NCBI GenBank assembly: GCA_947502835.1
Contig: CANNBJ010000003.1
Coordinates: 455,147 to 519,146, forward strand
DNA length: 64,000 nt
Direction of reading: 5' to 3'
DNA from: Bdellovibrionales bacterium
Lineage (GTDB): Bacteria; Bdellovibrionota; UBA1018; CAIMNF01
Shown here in pieces: positions 54,094-62,422 of the stretch. Made by a program: the position numbers and the translations under genes. The notes under the pieces were generated by a model. That model saw only the letters and a program-made list of their open reading frames with translations, had not been told where the DNA came from and ran no database searches. Positions within the stretch are counted from its first letter, which is position 1. Every line of letters starts with the position of its first letter.

Positions 54094-54633
54094 TCAGTAC
54101 TTCGGACCGAGATTGGAGCGGTCAAACTGATCCAAGTGTTCTTGTCTTCGGCGGGCGGCTTCCTCATCTTCCTTGTCTTCGATGACCTCGTGGGCGCGTT
54201 CGGCCACTTCGATTGCGATTCTGGACCGATTGTATTCACACGCTCCTACCGAGTAGTAGATGCCATTCTGATCCCGGTTGTAGTTCTGCGTGGCGAACTG
54301 GGCAATCCACGAAGGAAGTCCGTTGATGGTGAGCTCGGCGCGTTCCCGGCCCATGTTCACATAAAATGCTTTCGGATCGCCTTCCTGGCGCTGCCACTCG
54401 TCCTTGGCAAGGGTGTATCCCCGGCACTGGGTTGCGGCATGGGTTTCATTGCAAATTTGCAGGAGGACCCGAAGGTTGTCCTTGGTCCGAGCCACTTCAA
54501 TCTCGAGCGAGGATTGGTTTCCCGCGCTCAACACCATGTCTCCGTCGGAGTCCAGGGAAAGAGTGCACTGTCCTGCATGGCTGGACAGGGGGGCGAGGGT
54601 GGCGAGAGACAGGGCGATCAACAGGTTTTTCAT
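54094..54633 (-). CDS. Small exported protein, unknown family
   Basis: 179 aa; start chosen at ATG 54633 because AAAGGATG provides a ribosome-binding site and a signal peptide follows (1-20, LLIALSLATLAPLSSHA). Mature start GQCTLSLDSDGD contains the C-x-x-S-L motif of the region. The middle is beta-rich with further Cys (QICNETHAATQC, GACEYNRS), likely disulphide-bonded; the end is a charged helix (EDKEDEEAARRRQEHLDQF). No function recognised. Same orientation as the DUF2490-like gene downstream. Confidence 0.8.
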   Translation of the reverse strand: MKNLLIALSLATLAPLSSHAGQCTLSLDSDGDMVLSAGNQSSLEIEVARTKDNLRVLLQICNETHAATQCRGYTLAKDEWQRQEGDPKAFYVNMGRERAELTINGLPSWIAQFATQNYNRDQNGIYYSVGACEYNRSRIAIEVAERAHEVIEDKEDEEAARRRQEHLDQFDRSNLGPKY

Positions 54634-54670
54634 AAAACATCCTTTAACGTTCCGGCACACTAATCCGGAC

Positions 54671-54686
54671 TGACAATGTCTGTCAA
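54671..54686. promoter_or_regulatory. Dyad overlapping a TTGACA box upstream of the 179-aa gene
   Basis: TGACA-N5-TGTCA inverted repeat; on the minus strand its edge forms TTGACA, a consensus -35 hexamer. The matching -10 is poor. It may be a regulated promoter for the 179-aa gene. Confidence 0.35.
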
Positions 54687-54794
54687 TTATTATTTATACA
54701 AAGGTAGTATAAAAATTAATGCCTCCTTCCGGAGCGGGGCGTGAAACGAATTTCATGAAATCAGGTTTGGACATCGGGCAGGCCTTCATGAAGA

Positions 54795-55475
54795 ATGGAA
54801 TCTATGAATGTCTATGAGCATGCCCTGAACCACTGGAAGTCCGAAGTTTCAACCCTGCTCGGGCGTCCCGAGTTCAATCTTCTTCAAAAGAACGAGTTCA
54901 CGCTGGAGAGTTATCGTTGGTACCTTCGGGAAACGTTTTTTCATACCCGGGAAAATCCAATCTCTCAGTTGATCGCGACACGTTCCTTCAGCAGGAACCA
55001 GCATGAATTGCTCTCCCGGTATGTGGGACATGCCCGCTCCGAGATCAGTCACGACCTGCTCGCGCTTCGGGATTTTGTCGCACTCGGAGGAAGCGAGGAG
55101 GAGATCCGTTCCGGTCAGCCTCTTCCGGATACGGAGGCCATGATCGGCTATACCTATGCCTGCGCCCATGCGGACTCGCCCCTGAAATACCTTGGATACC
55201 TTTTCCATGTGGAAGCCCTGCCCACAGTGCAGGGGAAGGACTACATCCAGATGCTGCTGGCCTCCGGAGTGCCTTCTCATGCGGTGAGCTTCCTTCAGGA
55301 ACACGCGCAGGTCGACCCGGCGCACTCGAAGCTCATGGCCTACTACCTTGAGAATCTGCTCCGGACCAAGGAGGATGAGCGAGTTTTCGATCTTTCCATG
55401 CGCACAGGGATGCTTCTGCACTACCGGATGATTGTGGGTGCGATCTCAAGGGGGATGCAAGGAACTCCCGCCTGA
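54795..55475 (+). CDS. Haem-oxygenase-like diiron (iron-containing redox) enzyme
   Basis: 226 aa, all-helical TenA/PqqC-like fold of the HDO (iron-containing redox enzyme) family. Candidate metal ligands are spaced as in diiron HDOs: Glu46 and His50 (RETFFH), Glu83 and His86 (SEISH), Glu140 (FHVEALPT), Asp174 and His177 (VDPAHS). Family members carry out varied O2-dependent oxidations or C-C cleavages on small molecules; the substrate here is unknown. No partner biosynthesis genes are adjacent. A second Met at 54804 is an alternative start. Its stop codon abuts the convergent cyclase gene. Confidence 0.82.
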   Translation: MESMNVYEHALNHWKSEVSTLLGRPEFNLLQKNEFTLESYRWYLRETFFHTRENPISQLIATRSFSRNQHELLSRYVGHARSEISHDLLALRDFVALGGSEEEIRSGQPLPDTEAMIGYTYACAHADSPLKYLGYLFHVEALPTVQGKDYIQMLLASGVPSHAVSFLQEHAQVDPAHSKLMAYYLENLLRTKEDERVFDLSMRTGMLLHYRMIVGAISRGMQGTPA

Positions 55476-57521
55476 TCAGGCTGCAGTGTCCGTTTCATCG
55501 ACGCAATAGAGGTCGACTTGTTCCTCAAGGCCGCGGATCCTGAAGTTGCCAAGACCTTTGGTGGCATGGAACTCTTGCACGGTATCATTCACTTCCTTTG
55601 AGATGACAATGCGGTTGTCCAACTCCTTGCTCAGGTGGCAGAGCCGTGAGGAGAGGTTGACAGCATCTCCAAGTACCGTGAATTCCAGTTTTGGCATCCT
55701 CCCCACGGTGGCAAAGGTTACCTGTCCGGAATGGATCCCGGCGCTGACCCGGAGGAGGCCGTTCGAGGCCTCTGCAGCCCGGGTCTGAATCCCGAGAGCG
55801 GCGGAGATCGCAAGCTTTGCAACGCGTGTCGGATCCTCCCCGTCTTTCACTTCGAAAACCGCAAGGGCGCCGTCCCCGAGAAACTTGTTCACGATTCCGC
55901 CCCGGGAGTACACGGCATCATTCACGGTTTCATAGAAGCCCTGAATCAATTCGAATCCGGAGTCCGGGTGGGAATCCGACTGATGCATCATCCGGGTGAA
56001 CCCGCGTAGATCGCAAAACAGGATCACTGCATTGCCTTTGCGAACGAGATTCCTTCCCTTGCCCCGGGTTGCTTCGTGAATCACTTCGCTGGAGACATAG
56101 GACTCAAAAAGTGTCCGAAGCCGCATTTCCTCTTCGAGCTTGAGTGATTTCTCAAGGCTCATGGCAAGGTGTTGCGCAACGGTACCGAGTGTTTCGAGGG
56201 TGCTCTCGCGGGTGTTCTCGATTTCGCCGGCCCCTGAAACGAACAAAACTCCGAGTTTTCTCGATGGAGTGGACACCGGAAAGGCGAGGAAGTGGTCGAT
56301 TCCCGCAGCCTCGATGAACCGACGTGTCGGAGGGGTCAGGGTTTCAAGGTAATCCGCGGTGACTTGGACGCTTCGATGGTGCCCCGACTGGAAAATGTTC
56401 ACGATGTGTTCGGGGTTCCCTGTATTTCCTGAGAGGGGAAACCGCAAGGTTCGGGCTGCGCGTTTCAAGGAAGCGGGAATGCCCTCGCCCGTCAGGAGCT
56501 CAAGGGAGTCGTTCTCTTCGTTTTTGATGAAGAACAACGCCTTGTCAAATCCGAGTTCCTCATGGAGCCGGGAAGTAGCAAGGTGGATCACCTCCTCCGC
56601 AGAGGACGCCTCGACCACCTTGGTGGCCACACTCGAGAGAACGCGGCTTCTCAGGTAGAGGGTATCGAGCTCTTTTTTCGAGTGAAACAGGGCTGCGTAG
56701 CGCTGCTCGGAGCGGTTGATGAGTTCCTCGAGGTTCCGGTCCTCTTGTGTTTTTCGTTGAAGGTTCTGGATCTCAAGGCAGATCATCAGGATTGCACCGA
56801 GGAAAAGCGGTGCGCCCCAAAGCAGAGCCCCTTTCAACAGGCAGATTCGAAACGCGATCATTCCCGCAATCGCACTCCAGCGGATCCGTCCGCGCGGTCC
56901 TGAACCGAGGAAGCCAAGCGGAGAGGGGATCACCTTTTTTTTCCAGGTCACTTCCACCTGGAAACTCCGGTCCCCGATCCGACCGAGGGTGGCGCGTCCC
57001 GCTGGAAAACCGAACAGTTTCGGGAACCCGGAGAGAAACCCCAACCAATTGTTTGCAATGCGATGGAGATGGTTTGTGCTTCGGGAGCTTCTGACCTCAA
57101 ACCGCACACGTCGCCTTCCGTGCTCCAGAAGAATGAGCTTATCGACCTTGTTGATTTTTTTCTGGGTTTTCAGAGCGGAAGTGATCAAGGTTTCGAGGGA
57201 AAGAAAGGTGGATACGAACTGTGTGAAGACGCCGAGATCCTTCACCGAGAGGGAGCTTTTGCCGGCCTCAAAGTCTATGGTCAGATTCCCGGGCTCCAGA
57301 GTTTCAACGCAATCGTAGAAGATCTCGCTTGCCTCTTCCGAAAGCCAATTGTTCTGATCCAGAAGGTAGTCCACGTCGACTCCGAGTCGGGCGCCAAAGC
57401 ACGCATCGAGCGCACTGCGGCTGTGTCTCTCCAAGAGGACTTTCAAGTATCCACGGAAAATCATGGTGCTGTAATGGGGCTCGAAGGGGCCTTGTGTTCG
57501 CACCTCTGTCCGTTCAGTCAT
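55476..57521 (-). CDS. Class III adenylate/guanylate cyclase with GAF and membrane segment
   Basis: 681 aa from ATG 57521, which overlaps the stop of the upstream PilZ gene by 8 bases; longer starts lie within that gene. Seen: an N-terminal sensor-like region (about 15-175) with LGVFTQFVSTFLS, KINKVDKL, FPKLFGFPAG and GDRSFQVEVTW, a pattern used at the N-termini of cyclases and kinases in related bacteria; a hydrophobic segment of one or two helices (about 210-245); a coiled linker; a GAF domain (about 290-440); a second linker; and a class III cyclase domain (about 490-670) with metal Asp in FCDLRGFT, GDGALAVF, and the FTVLGDAVNLSSRL catalytic Asn/Arg region. It should make cAMP (or cGMP) in response to signals sensed by the N-terminal and GAF parts. 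Confidence 0.93.
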   Translation of the reverse strand: MTERTEVRTQGPFEPHYSTMIFRGYLKVLLERHSRSALDACFGARLGVDVDYLLDQNNWLSEEASEIFYDCVETLEPGNLTIDFEAGKSSLSVKDLGVFTQFVSTFLSLETLITSALKTQKKINKVDKLILLEHGRRRVRFEVRSSRSTNHLHRIANNWLGFLSGFPKLFGFPAGRATLGRIGDRSFQVEVTWKKKVIPSPLGFLGSGPRGRIRWSAIAGMIAFRICLLKGALLWGAPLFLGAILMICLEIQNLQRKTQEDRNLEELINRSEQRYAALFHSKKELDTLYLRSRVLSSVATKVVEASSAEEVIHLATSRLHEELGFDKALFFIKNEENDSLELLTGEGIPASLKRAARTLRFPLSGNTGNPEHIVNIFQSGHHRSVQVTADYLETLTPPTRRFIEAAGIDHFLAFPVSTPSRKLGVLFVSGAGEIENTRESTLETLGTVAQHLAMSLEKSLKLEEEMRLRTLFESYVSSEVIHEATRGKGRNLVRKGNAVILFCDLRGFTRMMHQSDSHPDSGFELIQGFYETVNDAVYSRGGIVNKFLGDGALAVFEVKDGEDPTRVAKLAISAALGIQTRAAEASNGLLRVSAGIHSGQVTFATVGRMPKLEFTVLGDAVNLSSRLCHLSKELDNRIVISKEVNDTVQEFHATKGLGNFRIRGLEEQVDLYCVDETDTAA

Positions 57522-59016
57522 GGGCGGCTCTTTTCTTGAAACGCCGGTAGAGTGTCCGACGGATGATGTTTCTGAAAACGGGACCAAGCATCCGGTGAAG
57601 GAGGAGGTTTGGAAGGAGGAGCAGGTATTGGAGGGGATTCCGGGAAAAGAGCTTAGCAAACAGGGGATAACTCGTGAGGTGGAAGGCGATCACGCTGCCC
57701 TTGGAGGTAAGGGTGATCCGGGGGATGTCAAAAAGGATGAGGCGGCAGTCATCCCGGCCCATGGCGGAGAAGGGCTTCCCGATGACCTGTCCTCCAATGG
57801 CCCGGTAGGTGGAGACAAGGCCCGGATTGCAGCTGACCACGACATACCGGACCCGGTTTTCCACGGCAAGCCGGATGGTCTGTCGGATGAGGCCTGCAAA
57901 GATATCGGTGGCGCGATACGCTTCATCCACCGAAGCTCTCGAAACCTCGACAAAGCCCGCTTTCCTGACCCGTTTTGGAATCTTCACGCCCCATTGGTAG
58001 TGCTCGGATCTCGTCAGGTCGTTTTGGCAGAAGACGACGCGGATCGCTCCTACAATCCTTCCACGCACCCTGAAAAGCAGGTGGCGGGAGATTTCATCAA
58101 ACTCATCCCAGAGTTCCCGGGGGGCCGAGGCATGAAGAAACTTGCCCACTCCCTGGTAGGCGGATTTTCTGAGCTCGAGCATCTCCGTGTATTCTGTTTC
58201 ACTGGAGGGGTAGGTCATTTCGAGCGTCGAGGATTCGATGGATCCCACGAACATTCCGATTTCACGGAGACTCTCCGGGGTAGCGGAATCGGAGCCAAGG
58301 ATGCAGGTTTGGCTCAGGAGCTCGCGGTCGGCGATGCCAAGCCCCCCGAGTCTCATGACCCCCTTGATATGGCCACCGTCCCGGTCGCACGCCGTCTGGA
58401 TCAGTTCGGCCTCGCAATCGATCTCTTTTCCCACCGGGAGTTGGATCTTGATCCGGTAGTGGATTCCCTGCAGGAGAACGTGATCCCTGTTTTTAGCGAT
58501 GAAGGTGATTCCATCCCGGGCAATCGAGGTGACCCGCCCGAGAACGAGGGAGTTCACTTTGAAGTGATCCCGGATGATCAGGGATGGTTGGGAGAATTCA
58601 TCAAGGTGCACTTCCTGACCGATGATCCTAGCGTGTGTGAGTTGGTCGAAGTCGTTCCGGAGAATCGAGAGCCCGATTCTATGAAAGGCACGTGTTCCGA
58701 TGCGCTGGGTTCCAATCGTTTGAATCCGTGCGTGGAGGGGGGAGCTTGAGCCTTCGGGAGAGTGTATGATCGCCTGAACCCAGTCCGTGGTCTGGAAGTG
58801 CAGTTTCGTGGTTTCCGGAATCAGTGCTGAAAAGCCCTCGGCACTCAGATCCGCACAGAATCCGTGGGCGCTCTGCTTTGCGGAGTGGATCTCCAGGCGC
58901 ACATTCTCGGAAAGATAAAACTTGACCCTGCGTGCCCTCCGGCGCTCGCCCGGATGGGGTTCCTCGTTTGGTGTTCCGGCGGGTAAAACTTCCTGAAGTT
59001 TTCTTGCCTCGGACAT
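57514..59016 (-). CDS. PilZ-domain protein with FeeM/GNAT-like N-acyltransferase domain
   Basis: 500 aa. Seen: a PilZ domain (about 23-125) with the c-di-GMP-binding RRRARRVKF and ADLSAEGFS motifs; a second PilZ-like barrel (about 155-240; TSIARDGITF) with a weaker motif; then a GNAT-fold domain (about 265-430) like N-acyl amino acid synthases (FeeM), with RIVGAIRVVF, FVEVSRASVDEAYR and VVVSCNPGLVSTYRAIG; and a C-terminal hydrophobic, basic tail (about 445-500) likely to touch the membrane. The reading is a c-di-GMP-controlled acyltransferase making a lipid-like or signalling product. Translationally coupled to the nucleotide cyclase downstream. Confidence 0.85.
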   Translation of the reverse strand: MSEARKLQEVLPAGTPNEEPHPGERRRARRVKFYLSENVRLEIHSAKQSAHGFCADLSAEGFSALIPETTKLHFQTTDWVQAIIHSPEGSSSPLHARIQTIGTQRIGTRAFHRIGLSILRNDFDQLTHARIIGQEVHLDEFSQPSLIIRDHFKVNSLVLGRVTSIARDGITFIAKNRDHVLLQGIHYRIKIQLPVGKEIDCEAELIQTACDRDGGHIKGVMRLGGLGIADRELLSQTCILGSDSATPESLREIGMFVGSIESSTLEMTYPSSETEYTEMLELRKSAYQGVGKFLHASAPRELWDEFDEISRHLLFRVRGRIVGAIRVVFCQNDLTRSEHYQWGVKIPKRVRKAGFVEVSRASVDEAYRATDIFAGLIRQTIRLAVENRVRYVVVSCNPGLVSTYRAIGGQVIGKPFSAMGRDDCRLILFDIPRITLTSKGSVIAFHLTSYPLFAKLFSRNPLQYLLLLPNLLLHRMLGPVFRNIIRRTLYRRFKKRAAHD

Positions 59017-59079
59017 GGATCTGACTGTCGTATCGGAATTCTTCAGGAAATCTGTAGGCTGACCGGAGTCAAGGATTCC

Positions 59080-59994
59080 TCATTCTCCAAAGCGAACGAT
59101 CTGTCGTTGGATCCGGGAACCGATTTCCTCAAAGGAGGCGCGCGGATGGGCGGAAACCTCTGATTTCAAAAGCTGAATGCGCCACACCATCAGCTTGAGT
59201 GCTTCCTCTTCAAGGAGATTCTTCTCCCGAAGTTTTGAGGCTATGGATGCGGCATCGAGGGCCAGGATGCGGGTGCGGGTGTCCTTTTCCATCGGTTTTG
59301 CGAGGTCGTCACTCCAGTAAAGCCAGAACCAGTGCCCGCCCGCGGTTTTTTCCACCACAGGGAAGGAGTCCGCATGATCGATCGCCCAAATCCGGTTGTT
59401 TTCCGCATCCAAAAGGAAATTGGTCACGTTCCGATCGGTATTTCCGCTCACGATGTCCAGGATCGCCATCCGCTCAAGCTCGGTCTTGTGGCGGAGCAGG
59501 GCCTCGGGGTTTGAACGCAGATGCTCATCCACATGCTTTTTGTACAGATTCCCGCTCCGGAACTCCTCGCCTTTCACTTTCACCTGAATTGAAATTTCTC
59601 CCTCTGTGATTCGGCTGAGCCGGGTCTCGGGAACCAGATTCAAGCCAAGGATCCGATCCAGCGCGCAGGCTGCCACATCGCGCTTCATCTGAGTTCGAAG
59701 GTCAAGACCATGGCTTTTGATTCCGAAGTCAGGCGGATATTCCGTACGGATTTCCTTGCGAACCATGTAGGAGCGGTTCCGGGGGAGTCCAAAGATTCGA
59801 AACACACCTTGGCCCTTGATCTGATGAAGGGTGACTTCCTTCAGGTCGATTTTTTTTGCGATGGCATCAGCATCGAACCCCGAGAGCTCGCGGAGTTTTG
59901 GCTTCAGATCGTCCCTGCAAAAGGGATCGGCTGCAAATGTCGGAACAGAAACCAAAAAGAAAAGAGGAAGGAACGCTCTCCAAAGAGACCTCAT
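59080..59994 (-). CDS. Exported PI3/PI4-kinase-like (or HipA-like fold) protein
   Basis: 304 aa from ATG 59994, chosen because a signal peptide follows directly (1-21, FLPLFFLVSVPTFA); the frame is open to 60093. Mature start ADPFCRDDLKPKLREL joins the DPF and Cys-LKP motifs of this region. Kinase-like features: Lys80 in YMVRKEIR, the helix KRDVAACALDRILGLNLVP typical of bacterial PI3/PI4-kinase-like proteins, catalytic loop SGNTDRNVTNFLL (Asp187, Asn192) and metal-binding Asp206 in WAIDHADSFP. All catalytic positions appear intact. The glycine loop is not obvious. A phosphotransferase with an export signal is unusual; the target could be a lipid or a protein. Confidence 0.75.
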   Translation of the reverse strand: MRSLWRAFLPLFFLVSVPTFAADPFCRDDLKPKLRELSGFDADAIAKKIDLKEVTLHQIKGQGVFRIFGLPRNRSYMVRKEIRTEYPPDFGIKSHGLDLRTQMKRDVAACALDRILGLNLVPETRLSRITEGEISIQVKVKGEEFRSGNLYKKHVDEHLRSNPEALLRHKTELERMAILDIVSGNTDRNVTNFLLDAENNRIWAIDHADSFPVVEKTAGGHWFWLYWSDDLAKPMEKDTRTRILALDAASIASKLREKNLLEEEALKLMVWRIQLLKSEVSAHPRASFEEIGSRIQRQIVRFGE

Positions 59995-60143
59995 GGATTC
60001 TCTATCGGCAGATTTGTCCAAAAAAAGAAGGGTGTTTAAGGTTTCGACACCCCGTGGGCCGGATGGGCGCCCCAGATTCAATATATGGGGCATTCAGTCT
60101 CCAAATCATGGCATCGACATTGCTTAGAAATGTCACGAATCTT

Positions 60144-60536
60144 ATGAAAGTTCGTCAATTGCTCTCTTTGATCCTGCTCTCACTCGGGTTTGCCGCATGC
60201 GGGTCCGGACTTGATACCTATCACTCGGCAGGGCTTCAGCAAGCAGGGCTTGTGGATGGGGTGCTCACGATCCCCCTCGCAGGCACCTTAAGTGGAAGAA
60301 GTTATCTCAATACTGAAAATTCAGGCTTTTACATTGATCTTCAGGAATCAGATCCCGAGGCAATCGATTATCTGAATCGCCTGGGAGCGGGGCAGATTTC
60401 GGTGTCCCGCACTGAAATTTCCACGGGAACTTTGTATTCGGTCAGGTTTTCCGGAACCTTTGGAAGTGGCCCCTGTCCGTTCCAGCCCTCGTCCACGTGC
60501 AGTCTGATTCAATTGCGGGCGCTTGTGGCGTATTGA
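60144..60536 (+). CDS. Small lipoprotein, unknown function
   Basis: 130 aa. The start at 60144 gives a lipoprotein signal LLSLILLSLGFAAC (Cys19 acylated). The rest is beta-rich (GVLTIPLAGTLSG, FYIDLQES, LYSVRFSGTF) with a Cys pair near the end (GPCPFQPSSTC). No family recognised. Divergent from the kinase-like gene, 149 bases apart; the longer frame upstream crosses that promoter and is not used. Confidence 0.75.
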   Translation: MKVRQLLSLILLSLGFAACGSGLDTYHSAGLQQAGLVDGVLTIPLAGTLSGRSYLNTENSGFYIDLQESDPEAIDYLNRLGAGQISVSRTEISTGTLYSVRFSGTFGSGPCPFQPSSTCSLIQLRALVAY

Positions 60537-60632
60537 CCAGCCAATTCGCATTCAGGGGCTCATTGGGTTTATTTTCGGAAATTGCTGGTCTTCCGCACAG
60601 CCGAGTGTTATTGTCAGGTGGTTGATGTTAAC

Positions 60633-60662
60633 TTGCTCCTTTAGATGTCTGCTAGGTAATAA
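60633..60662 (+). promoter_or_regulatory. Sigma70-type promoter of the RRM gene
   Basis: TTGCTC, 18-base spacer, TAATAA, giving a 5' leader of about 38 nt before the strong AAGGAGG site. Confidence 0.5.
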
Positions 60663-60707
60663 GGCCTGTAAATCTCTTAAAGTGGCGCCCAGCCTTAAGG
60701 AGGTTTT

Positions 60708-60989
60708 ATGGGAAATAAACTATTCGTAGGTAACCTTTCATTTTCAGTGTCTGATCAATCTCTTGCAGATACTTTTGCTCAGTGCGGAACAGTACAGTCT
60801 GCAAAAGTGATCACCGATCGCGAAACCGGCCGTTCCAAGGGCTTCGGATTCGTAGAGATGGCATCTGATGCAGAAGCTCAAGCTGCAATCCAGCGCTTCA
60901 ACGGTGCTGAAGAAAACGGCCGTGCCATGACTGTGAATATCGCAAAGCCAATGGCTCCTCGCGAAAACCGCGGTCCTCGCCGTTACTAA
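60708..60989 (+). CDS. RRM-domain RNA-binding protein
   Basis: 93 aa, a single RNA-recognition motif with both signatures intact: RNP2 LFVGNLSF (about 4-11) and RNP1 KGFGFVEM (about 45-52), followed by a short Arg/Pro/Gly tail. Such small single-RRM proteins occur in cyanobacteria and delta-proteobacteria, bind single-stranded RNA and often respond to cold. AAGGAGG lies 4 bases before the ATG, and a terminator follows, so it is a well-expressed single-gene unit. Confidence 0.95.
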   Translation: MGNKLFVGNLSFSVSDQSLADTFAQCGTVQSAKVITDRETGRSKGFGFVEMASDAEAQAAIQRFNGAEENGRAMTVNIAKPMAPRENRGPRRY

Positions 60990-61015
60990 GATTGATCAAT
61001 AAAATTAATTGAATC

Positions 61016-61049
61016 AAAAGCCCGGGAGAGCTTCTCCCGGGCTTTTTTT
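61016..61049 (+). terminator. Rho-independent terminator of the RRM gene
   Basis: AAAGCCCGGGAG pairs with CTCCCGGGCTTT around a 5-base loop, followed by seven T. Its symmetry also lets it serve transcripts arriving on the other strand. Confidence 0.95.
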
Positions 61050-61138
61050 ATTCCCTGTTCAGGTGTCTAAACTGAGGACACTGCCGTTTCCTTGCCTCGC
61101 AAAAAACCTGGGTTGAAGGTGATTCCATTCAGCCCGAT

Positions 61139-62422
61139 TCAGGGCAGGGTGAATCCAGATTCCATGAGGAGCAGAATTCCGGAGAGTATTCCGATTCCGA
61201 TCAGCATGGGGCTTAGGATCTTCCGTTTTCCGGATAAAAGGTTCAGAACCACATAAGAAAACAGCCCCCAGAGAATCCCTTGTGTGATCGAAAAGGTAAG
61301 AGGGATCAGAATCAGGGTGAGAAACGCCGGAATCAGCTCTTCTGGCTCGGAAAGCTTCAGTCCAAGCACCGAGCGAAACATCATCGCACCCACCATGAGA
61401 AGAACCGGCGCGGTTGCGTAGGACGGGATCAATCCCAAGACGGGCGCAAGAAAGAGACACGGCAAAAAGCAAATCGCAGTCACAACGGAGGCCATTCCGG
61501 AGCGCCCCCCCGCTTCGATGCCTGCAGAACTCTCAATGTACGCGGTTCCGGCGGAAGTTCCAAAAGGACCGGCAAGAAGCGTCGCAAGGGAATCCACAAT
61601 GAGTCCCTGACGCAGGTTCTTTGGTTCTCCTCGTTCATCCACAAGACCTGTGGCGTGGGAGACCCCGATCAGGGTCGAGAGCGAGTCAAAGAGATCGGTA
61701 AAAAGAATGGAAATGATCGCAGGAATCAGGGCGGGTTTTAAGGAGCCAAGAAGGTCAAGCTTCAGGAATACGGATTCAAAGTCGGGGAGGGAAAAAACAT
61801 CTTTCGGAGCATCGATCTTTCCAAAGAGCGCAGCTCCCGCGGAAACAGTGAGAATTCCCGCAAGAAACGCAAGAGGGTTCTTCCGGCGCGCAAGGAGCAC
61901 GATCACTGCAAGTCCCAAGATCCCAAGCCCAGCGCGATGATCCAGTTTGCCGAGGTGAACCAGTGTTACGGGATCTGCTTCGAGAAAGTGGGCATTTTGA
62001 AGCCCGATGAAACTAAGAAAGATCCCGATCCCGCCTGCCGATGCAATTCGGATCGACGCGGGAATCGCCCGTGCGATCTGCTCCCGAAGCGGTGTGATGG
62101 AAACGAGCAAAAAAAGCACACCTGACCAAAACACCATGCCCAGGGCCGTGGGCCAGGGGATTCCGCGTCCGAGGATGATTGAATAGGTGAAGAATGCGTT
62201 GATCCCCATGCCGGGAGCTACGGCAAAGGGGAGCTTTGCATAAATGCCCATGAGAAGAGTGAGGAAAAAGCAAAGCAACACGGTTGCCGTCATCACTCCG
62301 GAAAAGCTCATTCCGGTTCCCGTAGTGGAAAGAATCGAGGGATTTACGACCACGATGTAGGACATGGTGAAGAAGGTGGTGAGGCCACCGATGAAATCGG
62401 ATTTCTTGATGTGGTTCAGCAC
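61139..62422 (-). CDS. AzgA-type purine (adenine/guanine/hypoxanthine) permease
   Basis: 427 aa from GTG 62422 (GAGG 9 bases upstream); the longer frame overlaps moeB deeply. NCS2/AzgA transporters import purine bases with H+. Seen: about 12-14 hydrophobic helices; the family start SDFIGGLTTFFTMSYIVVVNP; AVAPGMGINAFFTYS; the substrate-site TDLFDSLSTLIGVS; and GTSAGTAYIESSAGIEAGGRSG. Length is normal. It is the last gene of a translationally coupled operon with a MoeB-like protein and a molybdate transporter. Purine uptake fits with molybdenum hydroxylases such as xanthine dehydrogenase, but no such enzyme is in the window. Confidence 0.93.
   Translation of the reverse strand: MLNHIKKSDFIGGLTTFFTMSYIVVVNPSILSTTGTGMSFSGVMTATVLLCFFLTLLMGIYAKLPFAVAPGMGINAFFTYSIILGRGIPWPTALGMVFWSGVLFLLVSITPLREQIARAIPASIRIASAGGIGIFLSFIGLQNAHFLEADPVTLVHLGKLDHRAGLGILGLAVIVLLARRKNPLAFLAGILTVSAGAALFGKIDAPKDVFSLPDFESVFLKLDLLGSLKPALIPAIISILFTDLFDSLSTLIGVSHATGLVDERGEPKNLRQGLIVDSLATLLAGPFGTSAGTAYIESSAGIEAGGRSGMASVVTAICFLPCLFLAPVLGLIPSYATAPVLLMVGAMMFRSVLGLKLSEPEELIPAFLTLILIPLTFSITQGILWGLFSYVVLNLLSGKRKILSPMLIGIGILSGILLLMESGFTLP

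Noticed and set aside
59856..60143. Longer N-terminus for the small lipoprotein
   Set aside because: It overlaps the kinase-like gene start; the lipoprotein signal begins at 60144.
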